A stretch of DNA of 64,000 bases from Sphingomonas glacialis (GTDB lineage: Bacteria; Pseudomonadota; Alphaproteobacteria; Sphingomonadales; Sphingomonadaceae). Position numbers and translations under genes: made by a program. A model generated the notes under the pieces. It searched no databases. It had not been told where the DNA came from and was given only the letters and a program-made list of their open reading frames with translations. Location of the stretch: contig NZ_BNAQ01000006.1 in assembly GCF_014653575.1 (NCBI RefSeq), forward strand, positions 186,001 to 250,000, read 5' to 3'. Of the stretch, positions 35,614-45,556 are shown in pieces; positions within the stretch are counted from its first letter, which is position 1; the number at the start of each line of letters is the position of its first letter.

Positions 35614-38097
35614 CTAGTTTTTGATACTTAGTGTTATGCCATATGTGGCAGGCAGCCCGACGAAACGAACTGTATTATCCAGATAATGATTCGCGTTCGT
35701 GATATAGTATTTGTCGAGCACGTTTTTGCCCCACAATGTTACTTTTGTCTTCCCACCAGGCAATTCGAACCCCAATTGCGCATCTACAGTTGCGTAACTC
35801 GGAATGACGAATGGACGATTGGTCGTCGTAATATGGCGATCGCTTGGTAGATCTCGGAAAGCGATGTCTCGACCGCCGAGCGTCGTAATCGAAGATGTTT
35901 GCCCGCGCAAATTGACCCCTGCTGTAATAGCGCTTTGATTGTCCATCGAGTGTCGATAATCGACGCCTGCGCTATAGGACCACTTTGGAGTAAAGGGTAA
36001 TTCACTTCCGGTAAAATTACATGATGCGGGCGCGCCACCGGGGCCGGTACAACTATTCCCATAAGCAGTCGGCCCGACGAAAGGCGTGCCGCTATTTGTC
36101 AAAACCTTCGAATTAAGATAGGTTAAGTTACCCTGAACGGTAAGCTCACGAACCGGACGTAAGGTTAAATCTGCTTCTGCGCCATAGATCCTCGACTTTG
36201 GCACGTTAAGCAAGGTATCGAGGACATCAAATACTGGATCCACAATCTTCCCACGGACCTGCTTATCCTTGTAGTCATAGTAAAACACCGCTGCGTTTAA
36301 TCTAATTCTCCGATCAGCAAGGGCGGTTTTGACGCCAGCTTCGTAGGATGTCACAGACTCTTGTTTGACCGGAATATATTCCGAAAAACTAGATGCGGAT
36401 AAGGTCGGATAGCTTCCGGCTTTATAACCACGAGATACGTTTGCATAGAGCAAAGTATCCGATGTAACGTGATAGTCAACTCCTCCAATCCAGGAGAAGT
36501 TGTGTTCAGCAAGCGTATTAGTGAAGTGGTCTCCAGGCACACCTTGGAAGTTAAGTACATAGCAACCGCCCGGTCCGATTGGCGTAAACGGGACCGTCCC
36601 GAGCAGACCGCCGAGCGCATTAAAAAGTGCAGCCACTTTGCCATCACCGTTAGCGGTTCCGCACAAATCCGCTCTGTTTTGAGTGTTTGTGTACCGGCCA
36701 CCTGCTTTAAGAGTCAGTTTAGTCGACAAATCATATTGGACGTTGGCGAAGGCAGCATAGTTCCTCAATCGCTGCGTTACCTGACTACCCGTCGAGTTGA
36801 TCCCAAGAGTCCCTGGATTCGATGATGATCCATCCAAAAAACGAAGGGTTTGGTCCTCAAACGTCCGACTCTTTTCGTAATTCGCGCCGACCACCCAACG
36901 GAAATTGGTTTTAGATGCGTTGGCCAGGCGCAACTCTTGATAGAAGGAGCGAATATTACCCGGGCTCGGAGTTAGGTCGGCGACTAGTGCCGAGGTTCCG
37001 TCCTCATCGCTCGACAGTCGCTGATCAAAATACAGATAGGACGTGAGCGATGTCAGCGTAGCAAACGTGCCAAGATCGAGATCTGCGCGCAATGATCCTT
37101 GGACGAACCGGCGGTTGCTGCTCGGCCTATAGAATCCGGTTGACCAATCTGCGGCAGTCGGTGTCTGCGGCGAGAATGGATAGTTTTGCACAACCGGCTG
37201 AACATTAGCAGGTTGTTGCGGACGGATCGCGATCAACTGCGCAGCCTGCGGCTCGGAAGTATCCTTCCAGCCGTTTACGGATAGCAAAAACCGCAGAGCG
37301 GATGTCGGTTCCCATGATGTCGAGAACCGTGCCGCTATATATTCGACGGCACCGTTGCGGTCGTTTGGCCGGGTGTAGCTTGTCTGCCAGCCGTCGCGGT
37401 GCGAACCGGTGATAGCGAGACGAGCGTTCACAGTGTCCGTGACGGCACCACTGATATACGCGTTGCCATCGATCTCGTTGAAGCGGCCATAACTCAGGTC
37501 GGCGCCAATTCGTGTTTCCGCCGTCGGCTTGTTGGTGATATAGTTAATTGCGCCTCCGGTCGCATTTTCGCCGAAGAGAGTTCCTTGCGGACCCTTTAGC
37601 GCTTCCAGCCGCTGCAAGTCGTAAGCTGAATGGAGCGTCAACACTGGGAAGGGTAACGGGACTTCGTCCGTATAAACGCTGACCGAAGGATAAACGCCGA
37701 GCGAAGACTCGTTGAAACCTACGCCGCGGAGAGTGTAGATCGGCGTTGATGTCCCGCTTTCCGAATACTTCAGGCCGGGCACTACCGCCGCAATGTCCTG
37801 TGCCGAGGTTATTTTTCTCGCGGCCAACGCGTCGCCGGAGATTGCTGTGACCGACAGTCCAACTCGATTGAGACTTTCTTCCCGCTTGTTAGCCGTTACG
37901 ATGATGTCCCCCTCGCTTGAGAGCACCGTTTGTGATTGCGTTGGTGCTGGCTGCGACGTCGAGGTCGCTGGAACCCCTGTGCTGGGCAAGCCTTGCCCAG
38001 TCTGATTGGTAGTAGCCTGCTGCGCTGAAGCGTTGCTTGCTAGCAACGCGCCTGCAGCCACGGATGCGAGATACCCCGCAGTACGGAAACCCTTCAT
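35614..38097 (-). CDS. TonB-dependent receptor
   Basis: 827 residues from the ATG at 38097 (the codon before it is a TTG), preceded by GGAGAGGA. Signal peptide MKGFRTAGYLASVAAGALLA ending ASAQ, then a Gln/Thr/Pro-rich linker. TonB box region DIIVTANKREES, plug domain (about 65-190, LRGVGFNESSLGVYP, GPQGTLFGENATGGAINY), and beta-barrel to the C terminus ending with an aromatic-poor LSIKN. Outer-membrane uptake of a catabolic substrate rather than iron is inferred from its place in the operon. Visibly lower GC than its neighbours. A copy of the putative GntR operator lies in its promoter region (38158-38178). Confidence 0.93.
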   Translation of the reverse strand: MKGFRTAGYLASVAAGALLASNASAQQATTNQTGQGLPSTGVPATSTSQPAPTQSQTVLSSEGDIIVTANKREESLNRVGLSVTAISGDALAARKITSAQDIAAVVPGLKYSESGTSTPIYTLRGVGFNESSLGVYPSVSVYTDEVPLPFPVLTLHSAYDLQRLEALKGPQGTLFGENATGGAINYITNKPTAETRIGADLSYGRFNEIDGNAYISGAVTDTVNARLAITGSHRDGWQTSYTRPNDRNGAVEYIAARFSTSWEPTSALRFLLSVNGWKDTSEPQAAQLIAIRPQQPANVQPVVQNYPFSPQTPTAADWSTGFYRPSSNRRFVQGSLRADLDLGTFATLTSLTSYLYFDQRLSSDEDGTSALVADLTPSPGNIRSFYQELRLANASKTNFRWVVGANYEKSRTFEDQTLRFLDGSSSNPGTLGINSTGSQVTQRLRNYAAFANVQYDLSTKLTLKAGGRYTNTQNRADLCGTANGDGKVAALFNALGGLLGTVPFTPIGPGGCYVLNFQGVPGDHFTNTLAEHNFSWIGGVDYHVTSDTLLYANVSRGYKAGSYPTLSASSFSEYIPVKQESVTSYEAGVKTALADRRIRLNAAVFYYDYKDKQVRGKIVDPVFDVLDTLLNVPKSRIYGAEADLTLRPVRELTVQGNLTYLNSKVLTNSGTPFVGPTAYGNSCTGPGGAPASCNFTGSELPFTPKWSYSAGVDYRHSMDNQSAITAGVNLRGQTSSITTLGGRDIAFRDLPSDRHITTTNRPFVIPSYATVDAQLGFELPGGKTKVTLWGKNVLDKYYITNANHYLDNTVRFVGLPATYGITLSIKN

Positions 38098-38157
38098 CAA
38101 TCCTCTCCCCCCGTTTTTCGGTGTGGAGCATCGACTTTCCGCTAAATTTTCGGATAC

Positions 38158-38178
38158 GTCAATTGTTGGACCATAGAA
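38158..38178. promoter_or_regulatory. Putative FadR/GntR operator, copy 1 (TonB receptor promoter)
   Basis: A 21-bp sequence (begins GTCAATTGTTGGACCATAG) identical to that at 46405-46425. It contains the short palindrome TGGACCA. On the minus strand it overlaps TTGACG (38162-38157), a good -35 element facing the TonB receptor gene. Confidence 0.6.
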
Positions 38179-39312
38179 TTAGAAATTATTTTTCGACGGC
38201 AACCAGACGCGAGCCGTTCCCTTTGCGGTGGTATCTCCGAGTTGATTGTCTACCCACAGCTCAAGATCGACCGCGTGACGATCGCCGTCGATCTGCTTGT
38301 CAACAACTCGGCCTCGACACCACGACACGTCGCCAAAAATATTAGGTCTCCGAACGGAAACGTTGAGGCGATGGAGGAAACCCGCGTCGCCGATCCAATT
38401 GGTCATCAGCTGCCCGAGCCACGAGATACGTTGTGGACCGACGTCATAACCGCCCGGCATTCCCACTTCGCGCGCCATTTTCGCCTCGGTATGACCACGC
38501 GCTGCGCTATCCTGCGCGTTGGTCTCGGGATTTATGAAGGCGTCGGCAGGATGACGCTTACGGTGCATAGCCGCGCGACGGTGTGCTTGGTAGCTATGGC
38601 CGCCGCCCGAATACCAGCAAATCATGTCGGTGATGTTGAGCGGCCCCTTCAGCATTGGCTGGATTTCGCTGTCGATCTCGACATCTTCCCAGAATCGTGG
38701 CGCCGCCCCGCGGAGCTCCTCTGTTTCCACCGCATGAGCAATGGATTCGAGTTCTTCGGGAGAGTAGCGATGAGTTTCGCGCGGCGCGTAGCTCAAGCCG
38801 CCACTTGCCTTCGACCGCGCAGTCCGAGCCGTGCTGCCGTGCGCACGACACACGAGTTGGCCGTGCTGGTTGGTATAAAGCGTCTCGCCGGTCTGAATGA
38901 TGAATTTCGCTGCCTTGCCGCCTTCCTTTTCGACCGCGTCGAGCAGGCGCGCACTGACCGTAAAGCTGTCGCGGTGGCGGATGGGCTCGTACCATTCGAA
39001 GTCGGTGCCGCCGTAAAGCCATTGAATCCCGCGCAGCTTCGGCGCCACGACCGTCGTGTCGATCGTATAAAGGAAACAGCCTGGTGCGAGTGCCGACTTC
39101 CATGGCGACGACGCGCCGTAAGCCGGATCAGTAAACAACGGATTATCGTCGCCCAACCCCCAGCAGAAATGGCGGACTGCATCGGGTGCGGCTTCGGTGT
39201 TCCATTGCTGACCGGTACGACGCAGTTCGACCCCGATGAGGCTGCGCGCTTCCTCCAAGGCTCCTTCCCAAAGCGCGGGAGTCTGAGATGGGGCGGCTGC
39301 GACGTCGGTCAT
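38179..39312 (-). CDS. MaoC/FAS1-like acyl-CoA dehydratase
   Basis: 377 residues made of an N-terminal FAS1-like dehydratase half (about 25-165, with HFCWGLGDDNPLFTDPAYGA) and a C-terminal hot-dog half (about 205-375, with FWEDVEIDSEIQPMLKGPLN). The motif WGLGDDNPLFTDP carries the conserved Asp of the hydratase 2 motif, and a His-rich segment (GGHSYQAHRRAAMH) is also present. It hydrates or dehydrates an enoyl/3-hydroxyacyl-CoA. It overlaps the upstream CoA-transferase gene by 4 bp. Terminal gene of the metabolic block before the TonB receptor, which has its own promoter. Confidence 0.82.
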   Translation of the reverse strand: MTDVAAAPSQTPALWEGALEEARSLIGVELRRTGQQWNTEAAPDAVRHFCWGLGDDNPLFTDPAYGASSPWKSALAPGCFLYTIDTTVVAPKLRGIQWLYGGTDFEWYEPIRHRDSFTVSARLLDAVEKEGGKAAKFIIQTGETLYTNQHGQLVCRAHGSTARTARSKASGGLSYAPRETHRYSPEELESIAHAVETEELRGAAPRFWEDVEIDSEIQPMLKGPLNITDMICWYSGGGHSYQAHRRAAMHRKRHPADAFINPETNAQDSAARGHTEAKMAREVGMPGGYDVGPQRISWLGQLMTNWIGDAGFLHRLNVSVRRPNIFGDVSWCRGRVVDKQIDGDRHAVDLELWVDNQLGDTTAKGTARVWLPSKNNF

Positions 39313-41627
39313 GCAATTACTCCGGCTGCGGACAGTTCTGCGATTGTTGTGTCGGAAAGGCCAAGCAGGCCGCCGAAGACTTGCGTATTATGCTCACCTG
39401 GCAATGGTCCTCGTCGATCGATGACCGGGGCCATGCGCGAGAAGCGCCAAGGTCCGCGAAACACCTCTTCGGTACCATACCCTGGGATATCTACGGGATG
39501 TTTGACGCCACGTGCGCTAAAGTGAGGATCGCGCCACATCTCGTCGATCGACAAGACGGGAGTGGCTGCGATACCGATCGCGCGCAGCCGGGCTACCAGA
39601 TCGTCACGCTCTTGTGTTACGGTCCATGCGGCCATTGCAGCGTCGAGTTCAGCAACATTGGCCAAGCGGCTCGCGCGATCACCAAAGCGTTTATCGGACG
39701 CCAGTCCGACCATCGTGGCAAGCGAACACCACGCGGATTCGTTGACCGCGGCAAGGGTTAGCCAACGATCCTCGCCCGACGCCGGGTAAATGCCGTGCGG
39801 AGCGATGTGCGGGTGCCGATTGCCGGTCGGCGTCGGCTGTTCACCTTTGATCTGCGTCGCAACGATTTGCGGTCGCAAGGTCCCCGCCAGCGCCTCAACC
39901 TGTGAAAGGTCTATATAGCACCCCTCTCCCGTCGCTCTCGCGCGACGCAGTGCTGCGAGCGCAGTGAGCAACCCGTGAACCGAAGCATTAGGATCTCCAA
40001 GGCCGACGTTAAGCGCACCGATCGGCGCTTCATCCGGATAGCCGACGAGAGCCTCCAGCCCGGCAAAACTAGACATAGTTGGTGCATAGGCGCGCATTCC
40101 GGCCAGTACCCCGAACTGCCCTGCCGCCGACATCGCAAGCATCACGATCCGCGGATTGACCGAACGGAACAGCTCATAGCCAAGCCCCGACCGCTCAAGC
40201 GAACCGGGCGACATATTCTCGATTACCAGATCACTGGTCGCAATCAATTCGCGGATTAGTTCGACTGCGCGTGGCTCCTTGGCATTTAGCGTCACGCCCA
40301 GCTTGCCGTGATTCACTTGATGGTACATCGGCGACATCTGCGTTGATGACCCCTCGACCAGTACGCCGTCACGGAAAATCTTACCGCTGAGCCGCAGCGT
40401 ATCTGGACGCTTGCCGTGTTCGATCTTGATGACCTCCGCGCCCAGTTCGCCGAGCATCGTTCCCACCCACGGCGCCGACCAGACCCAACCGAAATCGATT
40501 ACACGCATGCCTGCCAGGGGCCGGTTTGCCGGACCGGTAGACGCCGGTGGCGCATCTGTCGCAAGCAACCCACTCGCGAGATCGCGTTCACCGTCGCGTC
40601 GGGCGGCTGTGGCGCGGAACGGCAAGCCGGGCAGGGTAAGTTTGCGACCCGCTACGTCCTGATCGTGCAGGAAGCCATCGGCGTGGAACCCAGGAGTAGC
40701 AATCACATCTGCAATAGACCGAACCGGCGACATGATCAGATTGTTGGCAATCGCGAGGCGTTCAAGTTCGGCCATATCATGCTGCGCCAGCCACGGCTTA
40801 ACTAATGCGTCGACCTCGTCAGGATAATCGCGCCCCATAGCGCGAAGACTTTGGTAGCGCGGGTCTGCGGCCCAGGCGGGATTGCCCATCACAGTGACAA
40901 GGCGGTTCCATTCGTCGCGTGATCGACCGCACAGGCACACCTCGCCATCAGCACACGGCAGGATCGCGAACGGATAAGCGCCGCCCGAACTGGACGCACG
41001 GCGGCCGTTGCGATGCCATGCCATACCGTGGTGAATGTAGAAGCGACTATTACCGCCAACATAACTGGCCAACACGTCGGCTAGCGCCACATCGACCACC
41101 TGCCCTAATCCGTCGCGTTCGCGAGCGGTCAAGGCAGCGAGAGTTCCTGCGGCAAGGACAGCCCCTCCCTGATGCTCGAGAATACCAGCCGGGATCGACA
41201 GCGGTGCACGGTCAGGCTCACCGAGCGCCCAAGCGACACCGCTTAGCGCCTGCGCATCGAGCGCTGTGGCGGGTATGTCTGCATATGGGCCATCGAGGCC
41301 GAATATAGAGTGCACGCCGATGACTAGGCGGGGATACCGGGCAATGAGCACGTCGAGCCCCCCCACCGCCAAAACAAGGGCTTCGCGATCGTCGCACAGC
41401 AGCACGTCTGCGGATTCGAGAACCGCCTCCAGCGAATCCCGCGGCACGAGAGTTTTTCCCTGTGCGAGGGATGCGGCTGCAAGCGCCAGGGAATCATCTC
41501 CTGCTGCTGGCAGGTCACCGACGCGGGTCACGGTCGCGCCCATAGCTGCGAGCAGCCATCCGGCATAGGCGGCAGGAATATCCAGGCTCGCCAACTCAAC
41601 CACCCTAATAGTGTCCGTCATAGCCAT
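39309..41627 (-). CDS. Tandem-domain class III CoA-transferase (CaiB/BaiF)
   Basis: 772 residues containing two CaiB/BaiF units: about 1-370 (RVVELASLDIPAAYAGWLLAAMGA; VDVALADVLASYVG with a candidate catalytic Asp) and about 380-772 (MRVIDFGWVWSAPWVGTMLGELGAEVIK, GYELFRSVNPRIVMLAMS, CYIDLSQVEALA). Single-unit enzymes of this family are about 400 residues and dimerise as interlocked rings, so the tandem probably forms the dimer in one chain. It transfers CoA from a donor thioester to the carboxylate substrate. It overlaps the genes on both sides. A second, single-domain family member is in the divergent operon. Confidence 0.87.
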   Translation of the reverse strand: MAMTDTIRVVELASLDIPAAYAGWLLAAMGATVTRVGDLPAAGDDSLALAAASLAQGKTLVPRDSLEAVLESADVLLCDDREALVLAVGGLDVLIARYPRLVIGVHSIFGLDGPYADIPATALDAQALSGVAWALGEPDRAPLSIPAGILEHQGGAVLAAGTLAALTARERDGLGQVVDVALADVLASYVGGNSRFYIHHGMAWHRNGRRASSSGGAYPFAILPCADGEVCLCGRSRDEWNRLVTVMGNPAWAADPRYQSLRAMGRDYPDEVDALVKPWLAQHDMAELERLAIANNLIMSPVRSIADVIATPGFHADGFLHDQDVAGRKLTLPGLPFRATAARRDGERDLASGLLATDAPPASTGPANRPLAGMRVIDFGWVWSAPWVGTMLGELGAEVIKIEHGKRPDTLRLSGKIFRDGVLVEGSSTQMSPMYHQVNHGKLGVTLNAKEPRAVELIRELIATSDLVIENMSPGSLERSGLGYELFRSVNPRIVMLAMSAAGQFGVLAGMRAYAPTMSSFAGLEALVGYPDEAPIGALNVGLGDPNASVHGLLTALAALRRARATGEGCYIDLSQVEALAGTLRPQIVATQIKGEQPTPTGNRHPHIAPHGIYPASGEDRWLTLAAVNESAWCSLATMVGLASDKRFGDRASRLANVAELDAAMAAWTVTQERDDLVARLRAIGIAATPVLSIDEMWRDPHFSARGVKHPVDIPGYGTEEVFRGPWRFSRMAPVIDRRGPLPGEHNTQVFGGLLGLSDTTIAELSAAGVIA

Positions 41628-42463
41628 GCCTTTGCTTCAAGTGCGATAACGCCGGCAGGCCCGTACGCGCGCAGCGACCAATTTTGGTCGCCGCGCGCGG
41701 ACAACGCCAGGGTCAGCGGAGCTCCGCAGACCATCGGCGCGAGATTGCGGCTTTCGAACCCGGCGGGATCTTGACCGACATGCGCTCGGAACATCTCGAG
41801 CAACAGCATGGCCGGGAGGCTGCCGTTGACCAGCAAGCTGGAATACCCTTCCTCAGCCTGCGCGTACGGCAGGTCATAATGGATTCGATGCGGATTATCA
41901 GTGATCGCCGAATAGCGGAATAACATAGCTTCGTCGGGCGTCACGACGCGGGTGACGTCTGCAGGCGGCAGAACGGCGATGATCGGCTTCGCCATCGGCG
42001 TCGCATTACCCGGATCGGCCTCACGCAGGACATAGCTGTTGGTTTCGATCACCACTGGATCGGGGTTATCGCCGATGAGGATACGATGCTCGACATCAAC
42101 GAGCGCGAACCTCCCCGACCGCCCGGATTTGATAACGACGTCCGCCTGGCGGCTTTCACGCCGCACCGCTGCGCCGATCACGATGTCCCCACCAAACGCG
42201 ATACGGCGCCCGCCCATCATCAGCCGTGGCAGGCCCAGATCCGGCAGTGTAACGCCCAAATGCGCCGCGCCGTCGGCTCGCAGTTGCGACTGGCGTGTGG
42301 GCGGATTGAACAGCAACACATGCCAGCCACGCGGCATTATCCCACCCTGTTCAAACATCTCAGGATCGCGGTCGAGCAGCGCCGCCATGCGCCGAACGAG
42401 CGTCACCGCGCAGACATCGTTGGCGTGTTCGACATGTGCCGGAGTTTCCGAATCGACGATCAT
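41618..42463 (-). CDS. MaoC/HTD2-like dehydratase
   Basis: 281 residues. N-terminal part with VTLVRRMAALLDRDP and WHVLLFNPPTRQSQLRADG, and C-terminal hot-dog fold with TPDEAMLFRYSAITDNPHRIHYDLPYAQAEEGY, the conserved hydratase motif (Asp/His pair in SAITDNPHRIHYD), followed by LLVNGSLPAMLLLE. The layout resembles mesaconyl-C4-CoA hydratase and HTD2-type dehydratases. It overlaps both flanking genes. Together with the other MaoC protein it suggests two hydration steps or a heteromeric hydratase in this pathway. Confidence 0.85.
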   Translation of the reverse strand: MIVDSETPAHVEHANDVCAVTLVRRMAALLDRDPEMFEQGGIMPRGWHVLLFNPPTRQSQLRADGAAHLGVTLPDLGLPRLMMGGRRIAFGGDIVIGAAVRRESRQADVVIKSGRSGRFALVDVEHRILIGDNPDPVVIETNSYVLREADPGNATPMAKPIIAVLPPADVTRVVTPDEAMLFRYSAITDNPHRIHYDLPYAQAEEGYSSLLVNGSLPAMLLLEMFRAHVGQDPAGFESRNLAPMVCGAPLTLALSARGDQNWSLRAYGPAGVIALEAKAWL

Positions 42464-43932
42464 GCCAACAACCGTCCACCAGAGACTTCAACACGGCGGC
42501 CTACCCACTCGTCGAGCTCCATCCCGGCAAGTACGGTAGCTTCGTCCGACACTGCGAGCGCGCGTTCGCCTGCGGGCGTATCGAGCAACGCCACTGCAAT
42601 CGGAGCAGCGCCACGGGTATGCAATACGGTACAGCCGGCAATGACGCCCGGACCGCTATAATCTTGCACGACGGGCAAAGGCTGGGCGCTGGCCATCCCC
42701 GCGACCTCCGCGGTCACGTCCCGCCGCACGAAGCCGTGCTTCGGTGGATCAATCGACCACAGAGCAAATGCCTGCTTCGTCAAAATACCCGACACGCACG
42801 AAAGAAGGGCCGTGCGTCCTACGCCCGCGCGTAACAATTCGGCGGCTCGTGCGGTCGCCTGAAAGAAGTAGTTGTTATACGGCCCGCCGGCGAACGCCAT
42901 GCCGCCCGTTATCGTCAAATCAATACCGGCGCCAAGCCCAGCTGCATCAGCAGCCATGTCTACAGCGACCGGAAAACAGCTGTATAGATCAACTAGATCG
43001 ATTTCGTCGATCGCCGTACCGGCTGCTGCCAGCACGGCCGCCGCGCTCGTGTCTGCACCGGGCGATCGAGTTAGGTCACGACGAGCGGACAACGGCACCA
43101 TGTGGTTCGACTCGGCACTCGCAACCGGAAAGATCCAACGTGCGCGATCGATTCCTAATGCCTCGGCTCGCCGCGCCGAGCATAAAAGCAGCGCAGCTGC
43201 CTGATCGACGTTCCAAGTCGAACACTGCGCGCGGGTGTATGGAAACGCCTGCATTGGATTACGAGGGCCGGCATTGCGGACTTCGGCAATACTGGGTTGC
43301 TGGCGATTCCAGGCGTGGGGATTATTCGCGGCGATTTCCGCAAACCGCGCCGACCTCGTGGCTAAACGATCACGGTGCGCGTCGATGTCCAAGCCGGCCG
43401 CGGCACGGCGCGCGCTTTCTAATATAGCGTACAGTCCAACCGGCATCGTCAGGCCGGCCGCGAGTTCTGCCGGATGGCGCAATTCCGCGGCGGGTTCCAA
43501 TCGCATATCGGGGTCGTCATCCTGATCGCGCTCGACCGCTTCATTTGCGGTCAGTTTGGCGCGCAACAGACGATAGCCCGCATCCGCGCCGGTCACGAGC
43601 GCACTTTCAATCCGACCCTGTGCGATATCCGCGCAGGCCGTCGCGATCAGCGACTGTTGTAGAACACCGACGCTCGACACGATGGTCTTAGCGTGCAAGG
43701 CGCCAATCGCGCGTGCAATTTCTCCGGCGGGATTGCGGTAGCGCCAGCGTCCCCGTGGTACTGCGATCGTGTCGATATCGGCCAGCAAGGCAGGCGTGCT
43801 GCAATCCTCACCTGCGCAGCGGACCGCCTCCAACATTAGGTCAATCGGCTCAACCGCGATCGCAGGATCCTCCTCTCGGCGCATTGCGACGCCGAGGCCG
43901 ACCAACACCGGTGTACAGGGATCGACACTCAC
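42460..43932 (-). CDS. SCP2-thiolase-like protein with C-terminal OB-type domain
   Basis: 490 residues, GTG start in a GTGA overlap with the ligase gene. Thiolase fold: PVLVGLGVAMRR at the start, SALVTGADAGYRLLRAK, DLYSCFPVAVDMAADAAGLG and GGMAFAGGPYNNYFFQATARAAELLRAG. The nucleophilic Cys expected in the first half is replaced (VSSVGVLQQSL), although SCFPVA and GGPYNNY-type residues persist in the second half. The C-terminal 80 residues (YSGPGVIAGCTVLHTRGAAPIAVALLD) match the additional C-terminal domain of type 1 thiolase-like proteins. It may act as a retro-aldol or Claisen lyase rather than a true thiolase. Confidence 0.82.
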   Translation of the reverse strand: MSVDPCTPVLVGLGVAMRREEDPAIAVEPIDLMLEAVRCAGEDCSTPALLADIDTIAVPRGRWRYRNPAGEIARAIGALHAKTIVSSVGVLQQSLIATACADIAQGRIESALVTGADAGYRLLRAKLTANEAVERDQDDDPDMRLEPAAELRHPAELAAGLTMPVGLYAILESARRAAAGLDIDAHRDRLATRSARFAEIAANNPHAWNRQQPSIAEVRNAGPRNPMQAFPYTRAQCSTWNVDQAAALLLCSARRAEALGIDRARWIFPVASAESNHMVPLSARRDLTRSPGADTSAAAVLAAAGTAIDEIDLVDLYSCFPVAVDMAADAAGLGAGIDLTITGGMAFAGGPYNNYFFQATARAAELLRAGVGRTALLSCVSGILTKQAFALWSIDPPKHGFVRRDVTAEVAGMASAQPLPVVQDYSGPGVIAGCTVLHTRGAAPIAVALLDTPAGERALAVSDEATVLAGMELDEWVGRRVEVSGGRLLA

Positions 43933-45512
43933 GCCGCCCGCTCCGACATAGCCGCCGTCGTTAGCCGCGCCGCTCGTTCACGTAGGTCAGCCTTTTGAAT
44001 TTTGCCATTGGCGTTGCGCGGCAACGGTGTCGTCCCCACTATCACCTCACCCGGCACTTTGTAGTCTGAGAGACGTTGTACGCACCAATCATGCACGACG
44101 GCGGGCGTGATGCTATCGCTGTTGACCGTGACGAATGCGACTACCGCTTCCCCCAGCATCACATCATTTCGCCCTACCACTGCCGACTCAATCACGCCCT
44201 CAAGACCTGCGATCACGCTTTCAACTTCCGCCGGGTAAATTTTGAAACCGCCGCGGATCACCATATCCTTTTTGCGATCCGCAATGCGGACGTACCCGTT
44301 GGCATCGATATTGCCGATGTCGCCTGATTTCCAAAAGCCGCCGGTAAATGCCGCCGCAGTCGCCTCGCGGTTTTGCCAATAGCCAGGACTGACCATCGGT
44401 CCCGCAATCCACAATTCGCCGTCCGCGCCCGGCGGAACTTCACGACCCTGCTCGTCCATCGCCCGCACGTCGCCGCACACGACGACTTGCCCAATACTGT
44501 CAAGATGCATTAAGCCTTCACCCGGTGGCATAATCGTTACCGGCGAACTAGTCTCGGTCGCGCCGTAGGCATTGCACATCGCGACGCTTGGTACCGCGGC
44601 AGAAAAGCGCGTGATCGTCGGCTCAGGCATCGGCGCACCTCCATAGGCCGCAATACGCCAGGTGCGCAGATCGAACTCGGCAAGGTCAGGTTCGAGCAGG
44701 CACAGCCCGTACATCGCCGGGACCATCAGCGCATGGGTGATCCTTTCATGGACAGCCATTTTAAGCGCCGCACGCCGTTTAAACTCGGGTAACATCACTA
44801 GTGTGGCGCCGAGATACAGGAATGGCATCACCACGCCGCACAGGCCGCTGACATGGGCCCACGGCACGCACATCAGCGTTCGGTCCGATTCATCAAGTGC
44901 AAAGGCATCGCGCCAATGGAGGCAGGAGTGGATCGCCCCTAGATGGGTAAGCATCGCACCCTTAGGGCGCCCCGTCGTACCCGACGTGTAGAGGATGGCG
45001 AATAGCGAATCTTCGTTAATGTCTGGGACCGGTGCGTCAAACGTGTCGTCCGTCATGGCCGCAAGCCAGTCCTTGCCCGAGACGTCATAGCGGATCGCCG
45101 GCAACGGCTCCGCCTGTTCAACCACGTCGGCGAACTCGTGCCCATGAAGAATCGCGACGGGGGTGCAGTCCGCGAACACGTAGGCAAGCTCCGGGCTACG
45201 CGATCGCGCACTAACCGCAACTAGCACTGCGCCAAGTCGCAGGATCGCGAGAATTGCTCGAACAGCATCAACCCCGTTCGCAAGCATGACCGCGACCCGG
45301 TCTCCTGGCGCAACGCCGCGCCGCGCGAGAACCGCCGCTATTGATGCCGCCTGCCGGTCGATCTCTGCGTAGCTAAACCGCTGCTCGCCTTCGATCACTG
45401 CGATCGCGTCGCCTCGGCTGGCCACGACTGCTGCCATCCGCTGACGCAAATCTGGTGCGCGATCGGTATAACACATCATAACGCGGTCCCAGTGTACCTC
45501 AGCGCGCAGCAT
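43929..45512 (-). CDS. Acyl-CoA synthetase (ANL superfamily)
   Basis: 527 residues from the ATG at 45512, chosen for its GGAGAGG ribosome binding site; the frame is open to a TTG at 45560. It has all ANL motifs: ILYTSGTTGRPKGAMLTH (P-loop), NAYGATETSSP, the hinge WKSGDIGNIDANGYVRIADRKKDM, and the C-terminal lysine in PLPRNANGKIQKADLRE. It activates a carboxylate with ATP and CoA, forming the acyl-AMP intermediate. First enzyme gene after the GntR regulator in the minus-strand operon, consistent with activating the imported substrate or an early acid intermediate. Confidence 0.9.
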   Translation of the reverse strand: MLRAEVHWDRVMMCYTDRAPDLRQRMAAVVASRGDAIAVIEGEQRFSYAEIDRQAASIAAVLARRGVAPGDRVAVMLANGVDAVRAILAILRLGAVLVAVSARSRSPELAYVFADCTPVAILHGHEFADVVEQAEPLPAIRYDVSGKDWLAAMTDDTFDAPVPDINEDSLFAILYTSGTTGRPKGAMLTHLGAIHSCLHWRDAFALDESDRTLMCVPWAHVSGLCGVVMPFLYLGATLVMLPEFKRRAALKMAVHERITHALMVPAMYGLCLLEPDLAEFDLRTWRIAAYGGAPMPEPTITRFSAAVPSVAMCNAYGATETSSPVTIMPPGEGLMHLDSIGQVVVCGDVRAMDEQGREVPPGADGELWIAGPMVSPGYWQNREATAAAFTGGFWKSGDIGNIDANGYVRIADRKKDMVIRGGFKIYPAEVESVIAGLEGVIESAVVGRNDVMLGEAVVAFVTVNSDSITPAVVHDWCVQRLSDYKVPGEVIVGTTPLPRNANGKIQKADLRERAARLTTAAMSERAA

Positions 45513-45556
45513 TGGCCCTCTCCGAAAAGCGGCGCGTTTTGCGCCTTGTAGTCGTC

